Shown: positions 33,608 to 43,179 of the stretch, piece after piece | Numbering within the stretch: the first letter of the stretch is position 1 | Layout: the number at the start of each line of letters is the position of its first letter | Assembly: GCF_000182565.1 (NCBI RefSeq) | Contig: NW_015971539.1 | Span: 174,775-238,774, forward strand | Reading direction: 5' to 3' | DNA length: 64,000 bases | From: Spizellomyces punctatus DAOM BR117 | Lineage: Eukaryota > Chytridiomycota > Chytridiomycetes > Spizellomycetales > Spizellomycetaceae | Position numbers and translations under genes: made by a program | Notes under the pieces: generated by a model | Databases searched by the model: none | What the model saw: the letters and a program-made list of their open reading frames with translations, nothing else | What the model was told of the DNA's origin: nothing

Positions 33608-34177
33608 ATGCCAACTGCAACTCTGTCTGCACTGGACCATGGTATGCCGTCGACGGCAAACTTATCGCCAACGCTCCTGCCCCGCTGGATTTCTGCTAAA
33701 GCCAACGCCATACCTGCGACACTCGCTTTTCCTGCGGGCCAGGAGGCTACAGGGGAAACGCTCTATATCTCCCGTGGCATACCTCAAAATGGTTCTTACG
33801 CAATAGTGCCAGGAAAGGCGGGGCTTCACCTGCAACCCCGCGGTCTGCACATTGGCTATCTCGGTCAAGAAAGCGTCATTACGGATCACCAGATCTTGCA
33901 TATACCTGATCCAAGTTTATTCGAGTGGGTACCATGGGAAGGTTGCTGTGATATTGAGTCTTTGAAGGCCCAAGGCAGGATCCCGTTAGTTGGTGGGCGG
34001 AATAAAGACGGGGAGTGGATGTTTATTGCTGTGGCATATCCGTTGACCGGTGATGAAGGGGGCCTGCATCCTGGAAGGTGTGGTCCTGGGCTCAAAGGGG
34101 CTGCGATTGGGTATCCAGGGAAGGAGAAGATTGTTGATAAGTCCAGGGTTTTTTGCTTGAGAAAACCTGACAAATGA
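33608..34177 (+). CDS. DM9-repeat (DUF3421) protein, probable lectin-like
   Basis: An intronless ORF of 189 residues. The DM9 signature is present in two repeats: GETLYISRGIPQNGSYAIVP..GLHIGYLGQESVI and then FEWVPWEGCCDIESL...VGGRNKDGEWMFIAVAYP...GYPGKEKIVDKSRVFCL. DM9 domains are known from insects, nematodes, flukes, bacteria and fungi. An oyster member is a mannose-binding lectin and others respond to infection. There is no signal peptide, so the protein is likely cytosolic or released by a non-classical route. The ATG at 33,608 is the first ATG in frame. The role in this organism is unknown. Confidence 0.75.
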   Translation: MPTATLSALDHGMPSTANLSPTLLPRWISAKANAIPATLAFPAGQEATGETLYISRGIPQNGSYAIVPGKAGLHLQPRGLHIGYLGQESVITDHQILHIPDPSLFEWVPWEGCCDIESLKAQGRIPLVGGRNKDGEWMFIAVAYPLTGDEGGLHPGRCGPGLKGAAIGYPGKEKIVDKSRVFCLRKPDK

Positions 34178-34251
34178 CGGGGTGTTCAGGGTAGTTGTGA
34201 ACCCCCCATATTAAGAACCGTAGCAAATACCCCCCTGGAAATTTGATGGAT

Positions 34252-34268
34252 GGGGGGGGGGGGGGGGG
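34252..34268 (+). repeat. Homopolymer of 17 G
   Basis: An uninterrupted G run followed by TATATATG, just past the DM9 gene and in the 3' region of the convergent SUR7-like gene. Confidence 0.8.
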
Positions 34269-34354
34269 TATATATGCAGATAAATTTTTCATATACAAAA
34301 TAATTCGGTGAAGAAAGTAGAACCACCACAGTACAATCTAAGGTTAGCAACGCT

Positions 34355-35322
34355 TTATCGCCTTTTAGGAAACTCCTCGTCCTCTCCGTCCTCTTGCATT
34401 TCAGCCAATGTTACTGCATCTGCGCTCTTTCTACCGTCATTGTGCCCCACCACGCTGGGATCTAACCCGTACGACGATCGCTTCCACATTTCCATATCAT
34501 TTTCCTTCTGTCTCATGATCTTTAATTCCCACATCAGTAATGCGCATGCGACCATGTTGAACAAGACGGCCAATCCCACAATCGTAACACCGATTCCCAA
34601 CCTCCCTCTCCATCCGTTCCCCCACTCCTCCACATTTCGTTTGATAGAGTTATAATAACTTATCAGTGTCGCAAATGCAACAAACCCGCTCAAAAGAGCG
34701 ACCATGCTGGTCGACGGAGCAACAACGTCCGATGTTCCGTTAAGCGACCGAAGCCAAAAGGAAACGATACGGCTGAAGACCGCGATGGCCATGAAAACGC
34801 TAGCACCCAGGAGGAGCACAAAGTCAATCGCATTCATTTTCTTTGGGTAGGCATCTTGGTTTACCACTGTGGAATTGAAATTGAACGAGGAGAACATGGG
34901 GACCTCAGAAGAACATTGGTATGTATGTCGTGTGATTCGACAGTAGCCCTGCGCAGAAGTCGTAAATACGGGTCCGTATAGTTATGTGAAAATCCCTGGC
35001 GTACCCATAGTCCCAGCCCTAAAGTTGTGCGGGTATCGGCTGGCTCAGTTTCATTTGCGATTGTCAAAAAATTCACCTCCTTGACAAACAAATCACGATT
35101 TCCACCAAAAAGCGCCAGCATATAAAGGATGAAAGCGGTGGTAGCAAATATAACCGCCAGGATCGAAACAGCTGACACTGGAAGTGGTCGTTTCCGGGAT
35201 GGCGGCACCATGCCAGTTAGACCCGCAGCAGCGGCACCAAGGACCGAGGTGTCTAGGTACTCGTTAACAAAAAAGCGAAACCTGGACATTTCGTCAGTTC
35301 CGAGGGGAACGTAAGTTGGCAT
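34355..35322 (-). CDS. SUR7/PalI-like four-TM membrane protein
   Basis: Two exons (35005-35322, 34355-34948) give 303 residues. TM1 is PVSAVSILAVIFATTAFILY. The extracellular loop carries the claudin/SUR7/PalI motif GLGLWGYC followed by a second Cys nine residues on. TM2 is DFVLLLGASVFMAIAVF, TM3 VALLSGFVAFATLISYY and TM4 GIGVTIVGLAVLFNMVACAL. The C-terminal tail is acidic (EMQEDGEDEEF). The motif appears only when the intron 34,949-35,004 is removed, which supports the splice. Fungal relatives act in eisosomes or in ambient-pH sensing (PalI/Rim9); which applies here cannot be told. Confidence 0.7.
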
Positions 35323-35400
35323 ACTTGATTGTGGTAAGAGACGATGAATCAATCCTGAAGAGAGGTGGAATCGTAAGTCTCGAAGAATCACACGCGTAAA

Positions 35401-36631
35401 TCAACACGCTTTACCGTAAGGACTAAATCGTCCTTGGCCAAATAAGAACATTAACCCGGTCAACAATAATATCTGGAAACTTGTTGCGATGCTATTTGGA
35501 TACAGATAACAAGTTAACGACCAATGTTGGATAATACCAAAACATATCCATAATTCGATGCAAAAACTCACGATGATAATGTTTGGGACCAAGAAATGGC
35601 TTGGTACTCGGTATAGACAGTCGTCCATTGTGACGATAGTAGGACTCGTACGACAATTGTATCTGCAGATGGCATTTGAAATTGTCCAACATTTGCAATC
35701 TCTGAGAGTCATGCGTAAGATGCTCGATCGCTGTGTACACATCCATCACTGCCATCTCACAAACCGTAAAATATCTCGTGCGAACCATTCAAATATTTGT
35801 ATTCATAAGCTCGAATGCCGTACGTTGTCTCATAGCCCCAGGAACCCTCTTGGACAAGCGGATTGATATCTCTCGACAGGGCCGCTCTTGCACGAAGGTC
35901 CGTAAAGCCATTGAAATTCTCCGGAAGGGCGGAGACGTTGATGGGTCGCGTTTGACCAAAATCCTGCTCCGTTGTGAGTCTACTGCCAAGGAGGGACATC
36001 TGCAATAAAGCTGACGCTGGGGGCCTTCCATTTGGATCAGTGAAGAGCCTAGATCTATTCAGAGACACGACAAATTGTACTGATGTGGATGATATACCAG
36101 CAATCATACATTACTCCGCATAAGAAAAGAACTTACGGTGTGGCGGTTTCCATTTCCGACCTTCAGGGTCCAGTACATACAGTGTCGAAACATTGGGGAG
36201 CGCTTCGGATGGCGCGGTGTTATGGACGAAGCTTCGATTCTGAAGCGAGAACCAATTGACTAATGGCTCTCCAAATGTCGACGCTTGATTCGGTCCCAAT
36301 GCCCGTTCCTTTTGCGAATCAATTACGAGAAAAGGTTGCCATAACGGCTGCGCTTGTGCAGCGCGCCGGTTGAAAATATTGGCAACATCTGCTCCATACG
36401 GCACAACAAACACGAAGTCTGTGGCAAACATGAACAGTTTAACCGGATGCCATGAAAAGCGGAAAGGCGGCAACACATACAAGGAAGAGTTGGTATTTCG
36501 CTCGACAAAGTAATCGAAACACCCGGTATTTGCGTGACATGTAGATACAAGCAGAAACCCGAGTAGATAATGAAAGTTGCGAGAATGATGGGAACGAGGA
36601 CATATTTGGCCGTTGTCACTGTAAGCGCCAT
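35401..36631 (-). CDS. Two-TM protein with large luminal domain, possible TMEM231 relative
   Basis: Five exons (36481-36631, 36137-36418, 35786-36079, 35572-35701, 35401-35491) join in phase to 315 residues. A TM segment near the N-terminus (YVLVPIILATFIIYSGFCLY) and one near the C-terminus (ATSFQILLLTGLMFLFGQG) enclose about 230 residues with several Asn-x-Ser/Thr sites (NRSF, NVST, NVSA). This topology and the approach to the last TM (IVVRVLLSSQWTTVYTEYQA...SWSQ) resemble TMEM231, a ciliary transition-zone protein; a zoosporic fungus would need one. Similarity by eye is weak, so treat the name as a hypothesis. An acceptable alternative is an orphan two-TM protein. Confidence 0.55.
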
Positions 36632-37011
36632 GTTGAAGCGATAAATCTCAAAGGTAATGAACTGGGCGTCAACGACCCAGAACAAGAGGACGTCAAGAAG
36701 AAGGCAGGATGAGAAGAACTTTCCTCGCCGCTCTCCTGAGGAATCCAGCTGGTGGCAATGGCTGTGCAGATCGCTTGGATGTGTAATTAATCTCAATATG
36801 GCAAGTTTCTGTGGGGTAGGTCACGATGAGTAAAGGCCTCAAGTTGACATTCCGTCGACGTCTTCGTCACCGCCAATCTATAGGTTTTTCGCTCCTGACT
36901 CTGGCTGACCCGTGTGACTCCTTCTCGGCTCCACGCCTTCGGCGCAATTGCTCTCCACCCCCAAACTCCCCTCCTGCTACAGAAACGTCGTCGCGTCAAC
37001 TTTTCACAGTG
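36632..37011. promoter_or_regulatory. Divergent promoter region
   Basis: 380 bp between the start codons of the two-TM gene (minus) and the M13 peptidase gene (plus). The M13 reading frame stays open upstream to 36,826 but the ATG at 37,012 starts the natural acidic N-terminus. Confidence 0.4.
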
Positions 37012-40000
37012 ATGGACTCGTTAGACGACAGCAGCAATGCCGACGAGCAGGCGCAATCCCTACTGGGAAGGACCGCTCCTCGGCGCAGAAATTTCTGTCC
37101 CCATATGCTAACGCAACCACGACATCGGATTTGGGGCTCTATTGCTGCTTTATTAATTGCCGTTCCCGTCGTCGCCGCGCTATATCTTACATTCTTTGGG
37201 ATAACGGGCACCTTGGTAGGCCAGCTAGTCACTCAATGTTACACTACTTTCCCAGGCCGATGCTCACATACGCTGTTAGACATCAGAACTACCCTGCAAT
37301 ACTCATGACTGTGTAATCACCGCCGGGCGGATATTGCAAAATATGAATTTTTCAGTAGATCCTTGTGAGGTATAGAGCGTGATCAATTTAACACTTAAAC
37401 GGCATATACATGACAAGACTTCTACGATACTTTTCAAACCAGGACTTCTACGAATTCAGCTGCGGTGCGTGAGTTAGATTCGATAGCATGTCGCGAGCTC
37501 CCGAGAAGCTAATCATCTCCTTATTTGTACTGGAAGGCGGCTGGATTCAAGAACATCCTATTCCTGACGACAAGTCACAGGTCGGGACTTTTGATACACT
37601 TGTCGAGAAAAATTTGAGAATTCTGAAAGATGCGTTTGAGAGCCCGTACGCTCCTGACTCCACCCTGCCACCAGAAGAAGAGACGTTTAACCGCCAGAAC
37701 TTTGACAAAGTTCAGCATCTTTATCTCAGCTGTATTGTAAGCCAGGGTTTTGCTTCACAACAAGTATGCCTCTTTCATCTGACCCACCCGTGGTATCAGA
37801 ATGAAACACAGATCGAAGGCGAAGGAAAGGAGCCAATAGTTGCAACACTGAAGAAAGTGGTCAAGGATTTTCCGTTGGGGATTGATAACAAATTGGATGC
37901 TCATAAAACTATTCTTGCGATAGCAGCAGCGCATGACGTTAACGCTGCTGCACTGTTTGGGATGTCTGTGGGACAAGACGACAAGGACCCCGACCACAAC
38001 GTGATCATGTTCGCACAGAGTGGACTCTCTCTGCCAAGCAAAGAGTCAGTTCTGCAAGCTTCTAACTGTATGCTTACGGGCTCCTGACATCATCTTTGGC
38101 ATTTTATCACTTCTAGGTATTATGACAATGCCCAGTACATAAAAACGCTAACGGATGCTATAGCCAAGTCTTTTTCTTTCATTCTGCCTGATGTGACTCC
38201 CGATAACACAGTCGATTGGGAGAGTTTGGCCAAGGGCGTTGTCAATGTCGAATCAGAACTGGCAAAGATATCGTTACCGAGGTACCTTTCTGAGATCGAG
38301 GTTCCGGTTCCGCATCTGCGATTAACATCTGTTACCCATTTCCCCCAGCTCTGAACTTACCGATCCTAGCAAGCTGTATAATGCGTATACCATCCCGACA
38401 TTGAAAGCGAAGAGTCCGTTTATTCCATGGGACTCGTACCTCCTCGCGAGGTTTCCACCAAGTCATTTCTCCGACGTTATTAATGATTCGACCAGGCTTA
38501 TTGTCACCGTACCCACGTTCTTCGGAAATCTGTCGTCCACTCTGTCCAACATCAGTCCCCAAGATATGCAAAACTATATATTATGGTAGATAAGGCTCCT
38601 TCGAAGTTTTTGCCGCTGATGATTTAGGCAGTCTCACGTTATTTGCCCACACAGGCATTATATCTACAATTACGCAGATCATACTGCCAAATCTCTTAAA
38701 GATCTATTGAATGAGCTGAAGGAGAAAACGGGCCAAAAAGCAAAGCTGGAACCTCCGCGCTGGAGGACCTGTCTTGGGAGAACAGATGCCTTTCTTGGAG
38801 AGGTAGCAGGTCGCTGGTTCGTGACTCGTGTTTTTGGGGGTAAGCACAGTGCAGAAATTACATGGATACCCTCAGTGGCAGTTCTCAAATCAAATGTTAG
38901 GGGACAGTAAGAAGGCTGCTTCCTCTACCGTGGAGTATATTAGGCAAGCTTTTGTCCAGCGCTTGCCGCGAATTGATTGGCTCGATAAGATTACGCGAGA
39001 GCGAGCGATTGAAAAAGCAAATTCTCTCATCAAGAAGATTGGTTATGCGAACATTGTTATGCAGCCGAAAGCGCTCGCCGAAAAGTATCGGGATGCTGCC
39101 GTCTATCCTGACAAGTATTTCGAAAATATCTTGTCCGTTACGAAATGGCACATTCATGAAAACTTGAAAGATATCATCAAGCCCGTGGATCGAGCCAGAT
39201 GGGAAATGACTCCAGCAACCGTCAATGCTGTATGTCTACTTCGTCATTCGTCTAGGCCCGAGAAGCATATTGATATACCTCATTCACTGATAGTATTACA
39301 ACCCAACCATGAATGAAATTGTATTTCCGGCAGGTGAGTTTGAGCGTACCTTTCTTGATTTGTAAAACGATTGCTGAAATGCGGATAGGAATACTTCAAC
39401 CTCCGTTTTATAGTATTAAGGATCCGCAATATCTTAACTATGGTGCTATCGGAATGGTTGTCGGCCATGAACTTACACACGCATTTGATAATATGGGCCG
39501 ACAATATGATTCTCATGGCCGCTTAGTGGATTGGTGGACAAACGCGACGCAAAGAGAATTTTCTAAACGGGCGGGATGTTTTATTGAGCAGTATAGCCAA
39601 TATACTGTCCTGGATCCCGATGGAAAGCCACAGCCAATTGACGGGTAAGAAGTCGCGCTTAAGCTTGGTGACCTAGCATTTACTTGAAGGACACTGCACC
39701 AGAACATTGACACTGGGCGAGAACCTAGCTGACAACGGCGGGGCTACCCGTGCCCTGGAGGCTTGGAGAATGGATTTGGAAGCGCCTGGTGGAGCGCAGA
39801 GGAACCCGATGCTACCTGGATTTGATGGCTTCAGCAAGGAGCAAATCTTCTACATTTCTTTTGCCCAAGTGAGTCTTGACACTTTATTAAACTCGGTCTT
39901 TATCGACTAATGTGCCTGTGTGTGCCTCGTCTGAAACTAGGTCTGGTGCGGCAATACACGACCTGAACTGGCGCTCCGGAGGGTATGTTCGCTGAAGACC

Positions 40001-40180
40001 TTACCGCATGTATAGCCTATTAACTCACTACTGTCCTAATTGCAGCTACGAACTGACCCCCATTCCCCTAATAAGTACCGAGTGATCGGTGCGCTGGTTA
40101 ACTCTGTGGAATTTGCGCAGGTGTACAGTTGCCCAGTGGGTTCCGCAATGAATCCTGAGAAGAAGTGCTTAATTTGGTAA
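37012..40180 (+). CDS. M13 family (neprilysin/ECE-like) zinc metallopeptidase
   Basis: Fourteen exons join in phase to 771 residues: 37012-37215, 37280-37369, 37443-37464, 37537-37736, 37800-38044, 38117-38281, 38349-38585, 38655-38839, 38901-39229, 39294-39333, 39389-39644, 39703-39868, 39941-39982, 40046-40180. An N-terminal type II signal anchor (IWGSIAALLIAVPVVAALYL) follows a short cytosolic tail. The ectodomain begins with the Cys-rich NTHDCVITAGRIL and FSVDPCEDFYEFSCGGW. The active site is complete: YYNPTMNEIVFPAG, VVGHELTHAFDNMG (HExxH zinc site) and GENLADNGG (third ligand Glu). The end EKKCLIW matches the family CxxW terminus. These ectoenzymes cleave small peptides at the cell surface. 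Exon 3 is only 22 bases. A donor-like GGTAAAAC overlaps the stop codon. Confidence 0.93.
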
Positions 40181-40919
40181 AACAAGAATTGACGAACACA
40201 CATTTATTTCCCAACTGTCGTTTGTGATCTGCTGCAATCAAACAATAGCATTTGCGGTCCAAAGCCACCATTAGGATTTTGTCTACGAACCGGCCCTATT
40301 CCCAGGCCGAGAACCTGGCATGGGCAGTGGACGCGGTACGTGAACTCAACATGGAATGGCACTTACACTCCTCCTTGAGACAGCCCACGGATGAACATTT
40401 TGTAGTAGGACGGGTCGAAAGTGGATGATTTCAGGGATGAGCTGGACGTTGTGGACGAGATAGCTCGGGGGAGCCAGTCCGTCGGTTTTTCCAACGTGGG
40501 GAGATAGATACATTCATCGGGCGAAGCGAGTTCGATTTAGGTAGACAGTTGAGATGCCATGAATTTGGTTGGGATCAACTTCTCATGGGACAAGAGTCCC
40601 AGCATGAGGGAGACCTGGTATCGCCGGGTACAAGCGTTAGTTCCGTAGGTAGCTGTGTATAAACTGTGGTTGTGACGACTGGGAACACCCGCCGAAACCT
40701 AATGTGGCGATCGTGTTGTCGATGCCTTTGGATGTACAGTACGCTTGAGGCGGCCATTTCATTGGAAGCTACCAACGCGTTGTATGCGCGGTTTTCGCCC
40801 TTTTTGGTGATGACTCAATTTTGGCCACGACGATACGGTGCTGGAGCCCATGTCCTCGCGGAGTAGACGGTCGTCCATTTTTCACTGGAATTCCAAAGCG
40901 AAGTACTAAAGAAAAGAGA
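40181..40919. other. Region between M13 peptidase and AspRS
   Basis: About 740 bp. It contains an unexplained spliced open frame at 40,249-40,507 (listed separately) and otherwise only short frames upstream of AspRS. Confidence 0.4.
40249..40507 (+). other. Unexplained open frame with a clean intron
   Basis: After an acceptor-like CAATAG, the frame CAT TTG CGG... is open to a GCG|GTACGT donor near 40,336. It resumes in phase after a TAG acceptor near 40,408 and ends with TAG at 40,505-40,507. The predicted peptide (RILSTNRPYSQAENLAWAVD, then KVDDFRDELDVVDEIARG) has ordinary coding composition but no ATG. It cannot be joined in phase to the M13 last exon. It may be a remnant, an alternative exon or chance. 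Confidence 0.3.
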
Positions 40920-42971
40920 ATGTTGCGGAACGTTGGCCGTCCAGGGACGTCCCGTTTCTTGTTCCCAATGCGAACGATTCCCGAAGCCTTAGAGCCTTCC
41001 CTAAGGCGATGTGCTTCACAACGACGGCAACCAACAGTGTACCTCCATATACCACACGTACGTTCGCACACCAGTACTTCGACTGCACTCTCAAACTCTC
41101 AGAACTGCTGGTCGGACCGGTTTCACACAGTTGCTGGTGATAGACGGACACATCGGTGTGGTGATATCCGTTTGTCCGATGTGGGCAAGGAGGTTGTGTT
41201 GTGCGGATGGGCGCTTTCACCCAGAAAGATTGGGTCGGATATTGCCTTTCTGCCCATCCGTGATGCATCTGGCGTGGCACAATTGGTGCATGAGATGCCG
41301 GGTGCAATCTCACAAGCAGATACGACTTTACGGGAATTGCTCTTGTCTCTGTCGCCAGAAACAATAGTATGCGCTACTGGGCTGGTACGCAAACGACCGG
41401 TGGATGCGGTCAATTCTGATCAATCCACTGGGGAGGTGGAGGTACTCTTGAGGTCCTTCCAAGTTTTGAATCCAGCAGACCCACTTCCATTTTCTACCTC
41501 TGCACGCGCAAAGCCTCCCACTGAGGAAACTAGGCTAAGATATCGGTATGTCGACCTGCGTAGGCCAGCTTTACAGGAGAATATTCGAAAGCGGTCCAAA
41601 GCAGCGCACGTGGTTCGGAATTTTCTCCACAATCAAGGGTTTGTCGAAGTGGAAACTCCATATCTATTCAAAAGCACACCAGAAGGAGCTCGGGAGTTTC
41701 TCGTCCCGACCAGAAATAAAGGACAATTCTATGCACTTCCTCAAAGTCCACAACAGTACAAACAAGTGCTTATGTCCGGTGCAGTAGACAAATACTATCA
41801 GATCGCTCGATGCTTTCGTGATGAAGCGTTGGGGGCAGATCGACAGCCAGAATTCACACAAATCGATTTGGAGATGTCCTTTGTATCTATGGAGGATATC
41901 ATGGAGTTAATGGAAGGGTTGGTCTCCGAGTTGTGGGCAAAGGTGGCGAATCATAAAGTTACCATACCTTTGCAAAAGATGTCATACGAGGAGGCTATGA
42001 AGAAGTATGGATCCGATAAACCAGATACTAGGTATGATATGGAGATTCTCGACTTGACGCCTCTATTGGGGAATGTAGAACAGGGGATGATGGTCGAAGC
42101 GTTCAATGTGAAAGACGGTGCACGCATGATCAGTAACAAGCAAGCGGATCGCCTAAAGGACGCGATTCAGAAAGAGAAATTCCCCCTTCTTGGGGGCACT
42201 ATTGATCCCCGCGATTTGTCCTTCGTTCGTATATCGGAAACAGGTGAAAAGGACTGGCTTATGCGGTCCAAGATTGTCGGCAGTACACCACCTGATGCGT
42301 TGACCAACATCAATCAGTCCTTGGGTGTGCAACCTGGGGATCTCATCGTGGTGAATCGACGGAGGGCCGGATATCTTGGCCCTCACACCATTGTTGGGCG
42401 GGCCCGTGTGCATGTTGCTAAAACGCTGGTTTCGTTAGGAAAGTTGGAGCTAGCTGGAAAGCTCAACTTTCTCTGGGTTCATTCTTTTCCGTTGTTTTCT
42501 CCCTCCGAAACCCTTTCTACTCCGTCTGGACGTACGGCCTACGAGTCTACTCATCATCCCTTCACTGCACCCATGTCATCTGATCTCCATCTGCTGCAGA
42601 ATGATGTAGCCGCGGTGCGTGGCCAACATTATGATCTTGTTCTCAATGGGCAAGAAATCGGCGGCGGTTCCATTCGTGTTCATGACCCTCGCCTCCAGTA
42701 TTATATCTTTTCTGAAGTTCTTCGCATTCCTCCTTCCAAAATTGCACAAGATTTTGGGCATTTACTGGATGCTTTACGTTACGGGTGTCCGCCGCACGGC
42801 GGGATTGCGCTTGGGTTTGACAGGTTAATGGCGATTGTGTGTGACGCACCCAGTATCAGAGACGTAATCGCATTCCCAAAACTGTCCGGAGGAGATTTGT
42901 TTGTGGACAGCCCTTCATCAGTGGCCGCTGATTCTCTAAAGGAATATCATTTGAAGGTTCTGGATGGCTAA
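40920..42971 (+). CDS. DARS2: Mitochondrial aspartyl-tRNA synthetase
   Basis: An intronless ORF, 683 residues from the ATG at 40,920. The first 70 residues are rich in Arg, Ser and Thr (MLRNVGRPGTSRFLF, SLRRCASQRR), a mitochondrial targeting sequence. An OB-fold anticodon domain follows (GWALSPRKIGSDIAFLPIRD). The class II core comes next: motif 1 FVEVETPYL, motif 2 YYQIARCFRDEALGADRQPE and motif 3 ALGFDRLMAIV. A GAD insertion (FVRISETGEKDWLM) marks it as the bacterial-type enzyme found in mitochondria. The QIARCFRDE and GADRQPEFTQID wording is typical. It charges mitochondrial tRNA-Asp. Another in-frame ATG follows 16 codons later. Confidence 0.95.
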   Translation: MLRNVGRPGTSRFLFPMRTIPEALEPSLRRCASQRRQPTVYLHIPHVRSHTSTSTALSNSQNCWSDRFHTVAGDRRTHRCGDIRLSDVGKEVVLCGWALSPRKIGSDIAFLPIRDASGVAQLVHEMPGAISQADTTLRELLLSLSPETIVCATGLVRKRPVDAVNSDQSTGEVEVLLRSFQVLNPADPLPFSTSARAKPPTEETRLRYRYVDLRRPALQENIRKRSKAAHVVRNFLHNQGFVEVETPYLFKSTPEGAREFLVPTRNKGQFYALPQSPQQYKQVLMSGAVDKYYQIARCFRDEALGADRQPEFTQIDLEMSFVSMEDIMELMEGLVSELWAKVANHKVTIPLQKMSYEEAMKKYGSDKPDTRYDMEILDLTPLLGNVEQGMMVEAFNVKDGARMISNKQADRLKDAIQKEKFPLLGGTIDPRDLSFVRISETGEKDWLMRSKIVGSTPPDALTNINQSLGVQPGDLIVVNRRRAGYLGPHTIVGRARVHVAKTLVSLGKLELAGKLNFLWVHSFPLFSPSETLSTPSGRTAYESTHHPFTAPMSSDLHLLQNDVAAVRGQHYDLVLNGQEIGGGSIRVHDPRLQYYIFSEVLRIPPSKIAQDFGHLLDALRYGCPPHGGIALGFDRLMAIVCDAPSIRDVIAFPKLSGGDLFVDSPSSVAADSLKEYHLKVLDG

Positions 42972-43179
42972 AAGCATGGGTAGATAGATAGACTAGATAA
43001 TTTATTCATATTTATGGCACAGATAGGGGTAGCTAAGGACAGCAGTGGCGGGCGACATGCTTAATACGCGGAATAATCATTCACCATTCACTGTTTAGCT
43101 ATGAAGGAATCCTCCCAGTGCAAAATGGGTGTTGTTTACGCACAACTTTTGCCCCTTCTTCGTGATCTCGACGTAGGGA

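Noticed and set aside
40180-40260. C-terminal extension of the M13 peptidase by splicing at its stop codon
   Set aside because: The donor-like site would remove the conserved C-terminal Trp, and the downstream frame with good coding character is not in phase.
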